Source: an uncultured Clostridia bacterium
GTDB lineage: Bacteria > Bacillota > Clostridia > Peptostreptococcales > Anaerovoracaceae
Assembly (NCBI GenBank): GCA_934271235.1
Contig: CAKQQT010000001.1
Coordinates: forward strand, 62,001-126,000
Direction of reading: 5' to 3'
Length of the DNA: 64,000 nucleotides
Shown: one piece after another, positions 9,812-20,737 of the stretch
How positions within the stretch are numbered: position 1 is the first letter of the stretch
Layout of the letters: each line of letters starts with the position of its first letter
The notes under the pieces: model-generated
What the model saw: the letters and a program-made list of their open reading frames with translations, nothing else
What the model was told of the DNA's origin: nothing
Databases searched by the model: none
Program-made: the position numbers and the translations under genes

Positions 9812-10822
9812 CTAGTAGATTTTTCGGATGGATATCTCGCCTGTCGTCAGCGTTTCCATCTGTCTGGATTTGCGGCCCTCAAGGTATTCCACGACCAGGC
9901 CGCCGTTCTCGTCGATATCGATCGCGCGCGCGCGGATACCGTCGGACAGCCGGTTTTCGGGTCTGCCGATCGAGCGGGCGATCGCCGGATTAAAGATCAG
10001 GATCTGCTCGCCTAAAATGAAAGAACGCGCGCGGTAGTCGCGGATGATCCGGATCCGGTCAAAATCCGCAAGCGTCGCAAAAAACTCGTTGGCGATCGCG
10101 GTGATCAGGGCGCTGCGTTCAAACGGTTTCTGCGGACGATCGATAAACGTCGCGACTTCCCGGATATCTTCCGGCATCGCGCCGTCTTCAAAACAGTTGA
10201 TCCCGATGCCGACGATCATCTTCTGGATTTCGCCGGTCTCAAAATTGGTCTCCGCTTCCGTCAGAATGCCGCAGACCTTTTTTGCGTTCAGGTAGATATC
10301 ATTGACCCATTTGATCTTCGGATGCAGGCCGGTGGTCGCTTCAAAGGCCCGGCAGACCGCGACGGCGGTCATCGTGGTGACCAGCATGGCCTGATCCAGA
10401 CCCAGCTGCGGACGAAACGCCAGCGTCATATAGATGCCCTTTCCCGCCGGGGAATAGAAATTCCGTCCCAGCCGACCGCGGCCGGCCGTCTGTTCTTCGG
10501 AAACAATGAGCTGCGGGAGCGAAAGATCCTGCAGTGTTTTGGCGTAGTTATTGGTGGAATCCACCTTGTCCAGCAGATGCAGCTTCATCGGCAGGCAAAG
10601 CGACTCTTGGATGGCTTCTTTGGTAAGGATATCGGCTTTCTGCTTTAGGCGATAGCCGGTGCTGGGAAGACTTTCGATCGGATAGCCCTGCTCCTGCAGC
10701 GACTTGACCGCTTTCCAGACCGCGTTCCGCGATACGCCGAGCGCGTTGGCAAGCTCCTGGCCGGACGCGTAACGCCCTTCTTGCTGGGCGAGCAGAGCGA
10801 GCAGTTCGGTTTTGGTTGACAT
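9812..10822 (-). CDS. birA: BirA, biotin-protein ligase and biotin repressor
   Basis: This 336-residue bifunctional protein has an N-terminal winged helix at about residues 15-60 (ASGQELANALGVSRNAVWKA). It also has the biotin ligase core with the adenylate loop GRGRLGRNFYSP and WVNDIY. It attaches biotin to the carrier (candidate at 50206-50598) and represses biotin genes when biotin is plentiful. The ATG at 10822 has GAAAGGAG upstream and a near-consensus promoter. bioY follows in the same operon. Confidence 0.93.
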   Translation of the reverse strand: MSTKTELLALLAQQEGRYASGQELANALGVSRNAVWKAVKSLQEQGYPIESLPSTGYRLKQKADILTKEAIQESLCLPMKLHLLDKVDSTNNYAKTLQDLSLPQLIVSEEQTAGRGRLGRNFYSPAGKGIYMTLAFRPQLGLDQAMLVTTMTAVAVCRAFEATTGLHPKIKWVNDIYLNAKKVCGILTEAETNFETGEIQKMIVGIGINCFEDGAMPEDIREVATFIDRPQKPFERSALITAIANEFFATLADFDRIRIIRDYRARSFILGEQILIFNPAIARSIGRPENRLSDGIRARAIDIDENGGLVVEYLEGRKSRQMETLTTGEISIRKIY

Positions 10823-10857
10823 GGAGAAACTCCTTTCGTACAAAGTTCGACAAAATG

Positions 10858-10886
10858 AGTATACCGCATTGAGATCTTGATGTCAA
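10858..10886 (-). promoter_or_regulatory. near-consensus promoter of birA-bioY
   Basis: On the minus strand TTGACA (10886-10881) and TATACT (10863-10858) are exactly 17 bases apart. Three TTGTC repeats on the same strand (10903-10899, 10893-10889, 10853-10849) surround it. The repeats could be repressor half-sites, but I do not see a classical BirA palindrome. Confidence 0.7.
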
Positions 10887-11079
10887 CCGACAAATTTTGA
10901 CAAGGTGACGAGCGGGCGTCCGCGAAACTTGTCGAAGAAACGGGGAAAAAGAAACCGCTAAAACACACAGTTCACAAGCTTTTCACTTTAATTTCGGCGG
11001 AATCTGTGGTAAGATAGTTACTGCATGAGAATATGGACAGGGCAACTGTCCGTCGTGTGTGAAAGGAAGATACAAAATT

Positions 11080-12333
11080 ATGATAACGAAAATCATCTGG
11101 ATCGTGGTGCTGCTCGCTTTTTCCGCTTATTTTTCGGCAACGGAAACAGCCTTTACGTCGGTAAACCGCATCCGGATCAAAAATTTAGCAAATGACGGAG
11201 ATAAGAGAGCGCGCGATGTATTCGAGCTTTCCGAAAAATTTGATACCGTGCTGTCCACGCTGCTGGTGGGAAACAACATTGTCAACATCGCGCTGACCTC
11301 GCTGGCGACCGTACTGTGCCTGCAGCTTTACCCGGTCTACGGGGCAACGGTGTCCACCATTTTGACGACGGTGATCGTGTTGATCTTCGGAGAGATCTCG
11401 CCAAAGAGTCTGGCTAAAGAAAGCCCGGAAAAGTTTGCGATGTTTTCTGCGCCGTTCCTCAAATTCTTTATGGTCATTCTGTCGCCGATCAACTGGCTTT
11501 TCGGCTGTTGGAAGAAGCTGCTGGCGATGCTTTTCCGCACCGGGGATTCGAAACCGATCACCGAGGACGAGCTTCTGACGCTGGTTGAAGAAGCGGAGAC
11601 CGAGGGCGGGATCGATGTGCAGCAGAGTGAACTGATCCAGAACGCGATCGAATTCAACGATCTGGAAGCATGGGACGTGCTGACGCCGCGTGTGGATATC
11701 AAAGCCGTGGAGATCGACGACAGCAAAGACGAGATCGCGGAGCTTTTCTTAAGCACCGGATTTTCCAGGCTGCCGGTCTACGAGGACGACCTTGACAACA
11801 TCGTCGGCGTTCTGAACCAGAAAGATTTTCATAATTTCATTAAAGGCACGGAGGTGCCGGTTTCCTCTTATATCAAACCGGTCATCTTTGTGGCGGGTTC
11901 CATGAAGATCTCGCAGCTGCTCAAACGGCTGCAGATGGGCAAGACGCATATCGCGATCATCGTGGATGAGTACGGCGGCACCTCGGGGCTGGTGACGATG
12001 GAAGATATCATCGAGGAACTGGTCGGCGAGATCTATGACGAACATGACGCGGTGCAGCTGCAGGACATCGTGCAGCAGCAGGACGGCTCCTACCGTGTGC
12101 TTTGCGGTACCAATCTGGATAAGATGTTCGACTACTTTGACGTAGAAGAAGATATTGACGCGACAACCGTAAACGGCTGGGTCGTGCTTCAGCTTGACAA
12201 GCTCCCGAGTGTGGGGGACAGTTTCGTTTACGAGGCCGACTACAAGCGTTTTGAAGTAAAAGTAACGAAGGCAGACAGCCGCAAGGCGCTGGAGATCAAC
12301 ATGGTCGTGACAGAACTGCCGAGAGATGAATAG
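11080..12333 (+). CDS. CNNM/CorC-type (hemolysin-family) membrane protein with CBS pair
   Basis: This 417-residue protein has an N-terminal DUF21 membrane domain (about residues 1-180, opening AYFSATETAFTSVNRIR). Next come a CBS pair with the FSRLPVYEDDLDNIVG and IVDEYGGTSGLVTMEDI motifs and a C-terminal CorC_HlyC domain. The hemolysin label is historical; relatives act in magnesium or cobalt export. The ATG at 11080 follows GAAAGGAAG. It sits 15 bases before secA and is probably co-transcribed with it. Confidence 0.88.
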   Translation: MITKIIWIVVLLAFSAYFSATETAFTSVNRIRIKNLANDGDKRARDVFELSEKFDTVLSTLLVGNNIVNIALTSLATVLCLQLYPVYGATVSTILTTVIVLIFGEISPKSLAKESPEKFAMFSAPFLKFFMVILSPINWLFGCWKKLLAMLFRTGDSKPITEDELLTLVEEAETEGGIDVQQSELIQNAIEFNDLEAWDVLTPRVDIKAVEIDDSKDEIAELFLSTGFSRLPVYEDDLDNIVGVLNQKDFHNFIKGTEVPVSSYIKPVIFVAGSMKISQLLKRLQMGKTHIAIIVDEYGGTSGLVTMEDIIEELVGEIYDEHDAVQLQDIVQQQDGSYRVLCGTNLDKMFDYFDVEEDIDATTVNGWVVLQLDKLPSVGDSFVYEADYKRFEVKVTKADSRKALEINMVVTELPRDE

Positions 12334-12348
12334 AAAGGGGACTTTTGC

Positions 12349-15141
<2,793 letters not shown>

Positions 15142-15208
15142 AGGCAGACCGCGCGCCGTGCCATGTCGTGCTATAAGCTATAAAACGAACGAAAACTTTT
15201 ACTTGGAG

Positions 15209-15271
15209 AGAACCGTACCGATGTGTCAATGTCAGTTTAACTTAATGACATTGACCGATGTGTACGGTTCT
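15209..15271 (+). terminator. long hairpin terminator after secA
   Basis: Outer arms AGAACCGTAC/GTACGGTTCT and inner arms GTCAATGTCA/TGACATTGAC (15225-15234 with 15246-15255) form a roughly 20-bp interrupted stem. TTGTTTTTG follows. It is unusually long for a simple terminator. Confidence 0.75.
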
Positions 15272-15407
15272 TTGTTTTTGCGGCTTTCACGGAAGGATGC
15301 GCGCCGGTTGAGCCGGTGGTCATGAGCAAGCGGCCTTGATCCCCTTCGGATATGGTCCGGATGAGGTTTGGATGAGGTTTGCGGTGGGGGAAACAAAAAA
15401 CGGATGC

Positions 15408-15423
15408 ATAATGTACTGCTTTT
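15408..15423 (+). repeat. left arm of 16-bp inverted repeat
   Basis: ATAATGTACTGCTTTT is repeated perfectly in inverse at 15691-15706. The two copies bracket 299 bases of non-coding DNA between secA and the next gene. Similarity continues weakly inside the arms (T-rich, then GAAA). Confidence 0.75.
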
Positions 15424-15690
15424 CGGCGGTTTTTAGAAATTTTGTACGAGACAGGGATTTGCAAATGAAAGAATTTCAAAGATTTAGGAAGAAATCCTTG
15501 ACAACGAAGAACTTCCGGTGAACTTCTTTTGTCGAACTGTGTCGAAAAAACTTGAGACGTGTCACTGCGCATAGATATCTGAGAATCTGCAATCTGACTT
15601 GCCTTGAGAAAAATGTAAAAAATGTTCGAAAATGTGCCGGAACAAGCGAAACTCCCTCGCAAAGCTGTGCAGATTTTTCAAAAAGGGGGC

Positions 15691-15706
15691 AAAAGCAGTA
15701 CATTAT
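15691..15706 (-). repeat. right arm of 16-bp inverted repeat
   Basis: This is an exact inverse copy of 15408-15423. The surrounding 15272-15901 stretch shows no convincing gene on either strand. The short open frames there lack ribosome sites and family resemblance. No obvious target-site duplication flanks the arms. Confidence 0.75.
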
Positions 15707-15901
15707 TCATACTTAGAAAATTATGGAAGACCGCGCAAGCTTTTAGCCTAGCTGGCATGATGAATCCACCTTGCGGAACTCCCCGCGGCCGGGCCGCGCG
15801 ACCTACAACTGCGTGAGCCGCGACGTGCGATCCTATTGCCCAAATCCGAAAAATATGATACGATGGCAATAGAATCCAAGCAAGGGGAGGGGCAGGAAAG
15901 G

Positions 15902-16870
15902 ATGAACGAACAGAGAGAACATCGCAGACAGATCCTGATCGCGTCTGCGGCAGCAGTGATCATTTTGCTGTTGATCGTCGTATTTTTTCCGCATCATATG
16001 GTGCGCAGCGGCGCGGAGATCGGAGCGGTAAGCGTCCGGTATGAGGGCGAACCGGTCACGTTGGATGAAGAAACGCAAAGCGAACTTCGACAGGCGGTTT
16101 TGCTGATCACGGCAGCGAGGACGTTTCAGAACGGGCCGTACAGTCCGGACGGCGTGTTTGAGATCCGATGCGATATCGAGGACAGCAAACCGCTGCAGAT
16201 CGTGATGGGGGAAGAAGCGTTCTGCTATTATGAATCCGGTTTTCTCAGGGAGTATCGCATCACGCATGCCGAAAAGCTGCAGAAGTGTCTGGCCGGCATA
16301 CGACAGGACCTGGCAGACGCGGCGAACGACGACGACGGACAAGAGGATGCGGCTCAGCAAGGATCACACGCGGCACAGGGCTTAACAGCCGAGGAGCAGA
16401 AACTGCTGGAAGAAGCAGAAGACTGGGTGCAGGAGAACTACGGAGAAGTCTATGAGCTGCGCAATTTGGACGGCGTTTTGTGGGAGATTTTAGACGTCGA
16501 CGGGACTGCCGGCTATCGCTTTAACGTGACCTGTGAGACAAAGTACAAATACCGGAGCATAGAGGAACTTCCGTTTATCCAAGGTATGCACGCGGAGATC
16601 CGGGGAAAGGAATTGACGGCGGCCCAGCAGGAGGCAATCGACGCTTATATCGGCGATATCGCGGGAGACGCGAACTTTGGCGACTATAACGAGCTGTCAG
16701 TGGATATTGTTGTCTGCGTGGATGAAAAGAACCCACAGGCACCGCACAAACTCTATTACTACGATCTGATGAACGAAACGGTGGCGTCTCTGGATCTGAT
16801 CAAGATCGACACCAAACAGCTATATGAGAACGGACGCACCGCGGCCAGGGAGATCTTAGAAACGGCATGA
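15902..16870 (+). CDS. unrecognised membrane-anchored protein, first of a pair
   Basis: The start at 15902 (after GGAGGGGCAGGAAAGG) gives 322 residues. A short polar N-terminus is followed by one membrane helix, ILIASAAAVIILLLIVVFF. The rest is an extracytoplasmic part rich in acidic residues, including a DDDDGQEDAAQQ linker near residue 145. I do not recognise the family. The next gene begins at its stop codon or shortly after, so the two are probably made together. Confidence 0.6.
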   Translation: MNEQREHRRQILIASAAAVIILLLIVVFFPHHMVRSGAEIGAVSVRYEGEPVTLDEETQSELRQAVLLITAARTFQNGPYSPDGVFEIRCDIEDSKPLQIVMGEEAFCYYESGFLREYRITHAEKLQKCLAGIRQDLADAANDDDGQEDAAQQGSHAAQGLTAEEQKLLEEAEDWVQENYGEVYELRNLDGVLWEILDVDGTAGYRFNVTCETKYKYRSIEELPFIQGMHAEIRGKELTAAQQEAIDAYIGDIAGDANFGDYNELSVDIVVCVDEKNPQAPHKLYYYDLMNETVASLDLIKIDTKQLYENGRTAAREILETA

Positions 16871-16929
16871 CCATGCAGAAGGTGAACCCATACGACCGCA
16901 TAGGCATGAGAGGAAAAAAGGGAACGGAT

Positions 16930-18000
16930 ATGAGCAAAAAAGTAAAAGTGATGCTGTTGGTCGCGCTTCTGACAACGACCGGTGTGATCGCGGGCTATTG
17001 GACAGATGTTTTTCTGCGTTTTTCACTTGCAGACCGTGAAAAGGATGATCTTTCGGCATTTCCTTCACAGTATGCCGAGCTGCAGACGGAGCGCTGGGAT
17101 GCGGATGCTTTGATCGACGCAAGACGCGGATCGCAGCAGGATCTTTTACTGCACAATAACGGACGGGCCATGCAGCATGAATTCTATGATGCCGGAGCGG
17201 ACGGCGCAGGCAGCGATCTGATCGCGGTGTACTGCTCCGAGCGCAGCGGAAGTCCTTGCGAAAGCTACTATTTTTCAAACAGACCGTTGACTGATAAAGA
17301 AGAATTGCTGCAATATGTAGAGACCGAACAGCGACAGGCACAGGCTCTGCAGCGCTATGCAAAACAGATGCAGGGTTTTGGAACGGAGGGACCGCTCGCA
17401 GCGACCGATATTGCAGCATGGGATCTTCAGAATAGCGGCAGGCAGCAGGACTGGGATGAGGAACTTCCGCAGATCTACGGTGAGCCGAACAAAGAATTCT
17501 GCTGGTATTTTTATGATACTGACACGGACCGCACCGACGCGGAGCCGGAGCTGCTCGCGCGGCTTTTTACCGGCATGTGTATGGAATGCGAAAACGCCGA
17601 TGTGGATATCAACGGCGTGCCGGGTTCTTTGTGGAGTGTGCGGACGAGGACGACCTTGGAACGTATGCAGGCAAACCTGCGGCTTCATGCCCGGCAGATC
17701 AAGATCGGAGCTGTCGGCACAGAACGGCTGGTGCATGATCTGCAGCAAAACGAGGAGGAAGAACTGCGTGTGAAATACCGGTCCAGTCTGTCTGAAAATT
17801 ACGCGATGTGGGAATATCGGCATCGCGTGTTTGCGAACCCGGTCACCATGACCGCGGAGACGGAAGCTGTGTTCAGCAATATCGACGGCGACATGCAGAT
17901 CACGCTTACACAGCAGGGCGAGATCCAAAAGCTTTTTAGCAGAGAAACCTTGGCGACCGGCACGCTCCGGATCCGTATGCCGGATTCTTTACATTCTTGA
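16930..18000 (+). CDS. unrecognised membrane-anchored protein, second of a pair
   Basis: I chose the ATG at 16930 because AGAGGAAAAAAGGGAA precedes it and it places a basic-hydrophobic signal anchor (KKVKVMLLVALLTTTGVIAG) at the N-terminus, giving 356 residues. An ATG at 16867 overlapping the previous stop (ATGA) is the alternative. The rest is soluble, acidic and probably outside the cell, and I do not recognise it. It has no clear similarity to its neighbour. Confidence 0.55.
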   Translation: MSKKVKVMLLVALLTTTGVIAGYWTDVFLRFSLADREKDDLSAFPSQYAELQTERWDADALIDARRGSQQDLLLHNNGRAMQHEFYDAGADGAGSDLIAVYCSERSGSPCESYYFSNRPLTDKEELLQYVETEQRQAQALQRYAKQMQGFGTEGPLAATDIAAWDLQNSGRQQDWDEELPQIYGEPNKEFCWYFYDTDTDRTDAEPELLARLFTGMCMECENADVDINGVPGSLWSVRTRTTLERMQANLRLHARQIKIGAVGTERLVHDLQQNEEEELRVKYRSSLSENYAMWEYRHRVFANPVTMTAETEAVFSNIDGDMQITLTQQGEIQKLFSRETLATGTLRIRMPDSLHS

Positions 18001-18040
18001 AATTCAAGAAAATAGATAAAAACACTGTTTTTTAAGTTAC

Positions 18041-18049
18041 TTATCCACA
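18041..18049 (+). promoter_or_regulatory. DnaA box (perfect consensus)
   Basis: TTATCCACA lies in the 434-base non-coding stretch 18001-18434. A one-mismatch inverted box (GGTGGATAA) lies at 18230-18238 and a two-mismatch one (TGTGGATTT) at 18287-18295. There is no dnaA, dnaN or parB gene nearby, so this need not be an origin. Confidence 0.45.
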
Positions 18050-18229
18050 TTTTGTTGGGAAAAAAAGAGCTTTAAGGCAAAAATCCAAGAAATCGAAAAT
18101 TCGATTCGGCGATGGCTTCGGGCTTTCGGATGAGAAAACACGAAAGCCACCGAAATATGTCGAGAAATGTCGAAACGTTCGGTGAGACAACCGAGGATTT
18201 CCATAATATGGAGGAGCCTGAAGCGAAAA

Positions 18230-18238
18230 GGTGGATAA
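18230..18238 (-). promoter_or_regulatory. near-consensus DnaA box, inverted
   Basis: On the minus strand this reads TTATCCACC, one mismatch from the consensus, and it faces the perfect box at 18041. It is followed by the A+T-rich run AATTTATTTTTTGA. Confidence 0.35.
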
Positions 18239-18338
18239 GTAATTTATTTTTTGACCTTTTTATCGAATCCTGCATTTTGCAGGGAGTGTGGATTTCCTGA
18301 GAACTTCTGAGAACCATGGAGAACTCCGAAAAATGGAC

Positions 18339-18366
18339 TTGCAATTCAAAAAATAGGTGGTATAAT
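18339..18366 (+). promoter_or_regulatory. promoter of the DUF134-NifX gene
   Basis: TTGCAA (18339-18344) and a perfect TATAAT (18361-18366) are 16 bases apart. They lie 72 bases before the start codon. Confidence 0.55.
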
Positions 18367-18437
18367 CGACATATGACGGAAATAAAATTAAAAGAACCAT
18401 ATGACTTGCGTAACTACGCAGAGCAAAGGAGAGAGTG

Positions 18438-19289
18438 ATGCCAAGACCGAAGCGAAAAAGAATGGTATGCAGGGAACCCGATTACGTCTGTTTTCGGGCA
18501 GAGGGAATTCCCCCGGCAGAAAAGGTCATTCTGACGGTAGATGAATTCGAGGTGATACGTTTGGTCGACTTGGAAAAGCAGACACATGAAGAGGCCGCGC
18601 AGCAGATGCGGATTTCACGAACGACGGTGACCGAAATTTATGAAGGAGCACGTTTCAAGCTCGCGGATTGTATCGTCAACGGCAAGCACTTGTACATTGA
18701 GGGCGGACATTACCAGCTTTGTGAAGAGGCGCAGTCCGTGTTCGGTGAAGAGGAAGCGGCAAGACGCTGTAAAGAGCGTATACCGTGCTGCCGCCGAGAT
18801 GTTTGCGTGAAACAGATCAAAACAACAGCGGCAATGCCGCAGAAAGGAAAGAATAGGATGAGAATTGCAGTGACTTATGAGAACGGAAATGTTTTTCAGC
18901 ATTTTGGACATACGGAGGAGTTTAAGATCTACGATATTGAAGACAGCAAGATTGCGGAAAGTCGGGTCATCGGTACGAATGGAACAGGACACGGGGCTTT
19001 GGCAGGACTGCTGGCAGCAGGCGGCGTGGATGTCTTGATCTGCGGCGGCATCGGCGGAGGCGCGCAGGCAGCGCTGGCAGAAGCAGGCGTTAAGCTTTAC
19101 GGCGGTGTCAGCGGCAGCGCTGACGCGGCAGTACAGGCTCTGCTGGATGGAACCCTTACTTACAATCCGAATGTACAGTGCAGTCATCATGGAGCAGGCC
19201 ATGACGCAGGAGAGCACGCCTGTGGACATCATGGGGCGGAACACGGCGAACGTGGACACGCTTGCGGCGGACATGGCAGCTGCAAATAA
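18438..19289 (+). CDS. DUF134 - NifX/NifB-type fusion protein with His/Cys-rich tail
   Basis: This 283-residue protein has three parts. Residues 1-95 form a DUF134 helix-turn-helix domain (MPRPKRKRMVCREP, then LTVDEFEVIRLVDLE and RISRTTVTEIYEGAR). After a Cys-containing linker comes a NifX/NafY-like domain (RIAVTYENGNVFQHFGHTEE, then GVDVLICGGIGGGAQAAL). The last 36 residues hold nine His and four Cys. NifX-like domains bind iron-sulfur or iron-molybdenum clusters, so the fusion suggests a metal- or cluster-responsive regulator. The ATG at 18438 is favoured over GTG 18435 by spacing to AAAGGAG. No nitrogenase genes are nearby. Confidence 0.85.
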   Translation: MPRPKRKRMVCREPDYVCFRAEGIPPAEKVILTVDEFEVIRLVDLEKQTHEEAAQQMRISRTTVTEIYEGARFKLADCIVNGKHLYIEGGHYQLCEEAQSVFGEEEAARRCKERIPCCRRDVCVKQIKTTAAMPQKGKNRMRIAVTYENGNVFQHFGHTEEFKIYDIEDSKIAESRVIGTNGTGHGALAGLLAAGGVDVLICGGIGGGAQAALAEAGVKLYGGVSGSADAAVQALLDGTLTYNPNVQCSHHGAGHDAGEHACGHHGAEHGERGHACGGHGSCK

Positions 19290-19582
19290 GGATGAAACAG
19301 GAACACCAGATGAGCCCTTTGGCTTTGCGCGCGATTTTTGCACCACGATGCTGGCTGTCCCGCGCGTGAAAGAGGGGGCTTCTTATCGGAATCAACCGGT
19401 TTTAATGTGATTGCAGCCCGTTTATCCGTTAACAATAAGCAAGAGCGTAAAAAGAAAAGCAGAGTTTTGGCGCCTGCCGAGGAAGATACATAATGGCATA
19501 TTTTTTGCTCTTTCTTAAAGAAAATTCGCCGGAGAACAAAGCTGACGGCATCTTGTTGTTTCCCGGCGGAATGGAGGAGAAC
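19290..19582. other. non-coding stretch without a clear feature
   Basis: I see no convincing gene, terminator or repeat here. Short open frames on both strands lack ribosome sites. It presumably holds the promoter of the carboxypeptidase gene, but no strong -35/-10 pair stands out. Confidence 0.4.
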
Positions 19583-20728
19583 ATGAAACAATCACAGAAA
19601 CAATTTATGTATCAGGATGATCATCAGACAAAGAAGCGAGGCAAGATCAGATTCTTGCTCGCTGCAGCTGTGATGACAGTTTGTCTTGTCATGCTTTCGA
19701 CAATCTGCAGTTTTGGCAGCACGCCGGAGCAGAGTACCGATGCGGCTGCAGATACCGCTGCGATCCTGAAGGCAGGAGATACCGATTTTGCGCCGAACTG
19801 TAAAGCGGCCATTCTCTATGAAGCGACCACCGGAACCGTACTCTTCGCAAAAAATGAAGACATGCAGCTTCCGCCTGCCAGCATGACAAAAGTCATGACC
19901 GCGATCCTGGTCCTGGAAGAAAATCCACAGCTAGAGGTGACTCTAACGGTCGACAAGCGCGCAGTCAGTCCGTATTACTGCAGCTATATGGAGCCACAGC
20001 GGCACCTGCTGGAGGGAGAGATCATTTCGTTTGAAGAATGCATGCGTTATCTTTTGATCCCCTCCGGAAACGAGGCGGCAACAGCTTTCGCTTTTGAGCT
20101 GTCCGGTGATATGAGCAAATTTGTAGAGCGGATGAATGAGAAAGCGAAAAGTCTGGGCTGTGAAAATACCAACTTTGCGGATCCGACCGGACTGAGCGGG
20201 AACGGACATTACACCACCGTTTCGGATATGGTCAAGATCTGTGAATATGCGATGTCCTTTGACAAGTTCCGGGAGTGTGTCAGCTTTGATTCCGGCATGG
20301 TTCCGCCGTCAAATGTACGGGACACCGGTTTTGAATATGAGACTACCAATCGGGTGAAATTTCCGGATGATCGCTATGAGAGCCCGTACAGCCGCTATAT
20401 GACCGGCGTGAAAACAGGATATACACCGGCCGCAGGCTATTGCTTTTCGGGATGCATGGAGCGGAACGGCCTGGTGTTTTATTCAGTGGCCATGGGCGGA
20501 AACGAGCGTGACAACGGTGACGGACGGATCCTGCAGGGCGATTTTGCCGATACGATCAATCTGTATCGGCTGACAGATGGACTTACAGCTGAGAATATCC
20601 GTGATGTTTATCCGGCGTCGGATCGTACGACGATCTTAATGATCGCCGGGCTTGCTGCCGCAGTGATCGTCGGTTTCGCACTGTGGATGCGCCGTAAACA
20701 AAGAGGCGAGCGAGTCGATAAACAGTAG
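19583..20728 (+). CDS. D-alanyl-D-alanine carboxypeptidase (DacF/PBP5 type)
   Basis: This 381-residue enzyme trims the terminal D-Ala from peptidoglycan stem peptides outside the cell. All three serine-peptidase motifs are present: SMTK (Ser100-Lys103), SGN (161-163) and KTG (277-279). It has an N-terminal signal/anchor helix (FLLAAAVMTVCLVML). A second helix near the C-terminus, ending in MRRKQRG, replaces the usual amphipathic tail. The ATG at 19583 follows GGAGGAG; the upstream reading to 19493 is not needed. It is convergent with the MFS gene, nine bases away. Confidence 0.93.
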   Translation: MKQSQKQFMYQDDHQTKKRGKIRFLLAAAVMTVCLVMLSTICSFGSTPEQSTDAAADTAAILKAGDTDFAPNCKAAILYEATTGTVLFAKNEDMQLPPASMTKVMTAILVLEENPQLEVTLTVDKRAVSPYYCSYMEPQRHLLEGEIISFEECMRYLLIPSGNEAATAFAFELSGDMSKFVERMNEKAKSLGCENTNFADPTGLSGNGHYTTVSDMVKICEYAMSFDKFRECVSFDSGMVPPSNVRDTGFEYETTNRVKFPDDRYESPYSRYMTGVKTGYTPAAGYCFSGCMERNGLVFYSVAMGGNERDNGDGRILQGDFADTINLYRLTDGLTAENIRDVYPASDRTTILMIAGLAAAVIVGFALWMRRKQRGERVDKQ

Positions 20729-20737
20729 ACGCAGGTT

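Noticed and set aside
15237..15703. Small genes on the minus strand after secA
   Set aside because: The overlapping short frames have no ribosome sites or family resemblance and overlap the terminator hairpin and inverted repeat.
18001..18434. Chromosomal replication origin
   Set aside because: Only one perfect DnaA box and no dnaA, dnaN, gyrB, rnpA or parB gene nearby.
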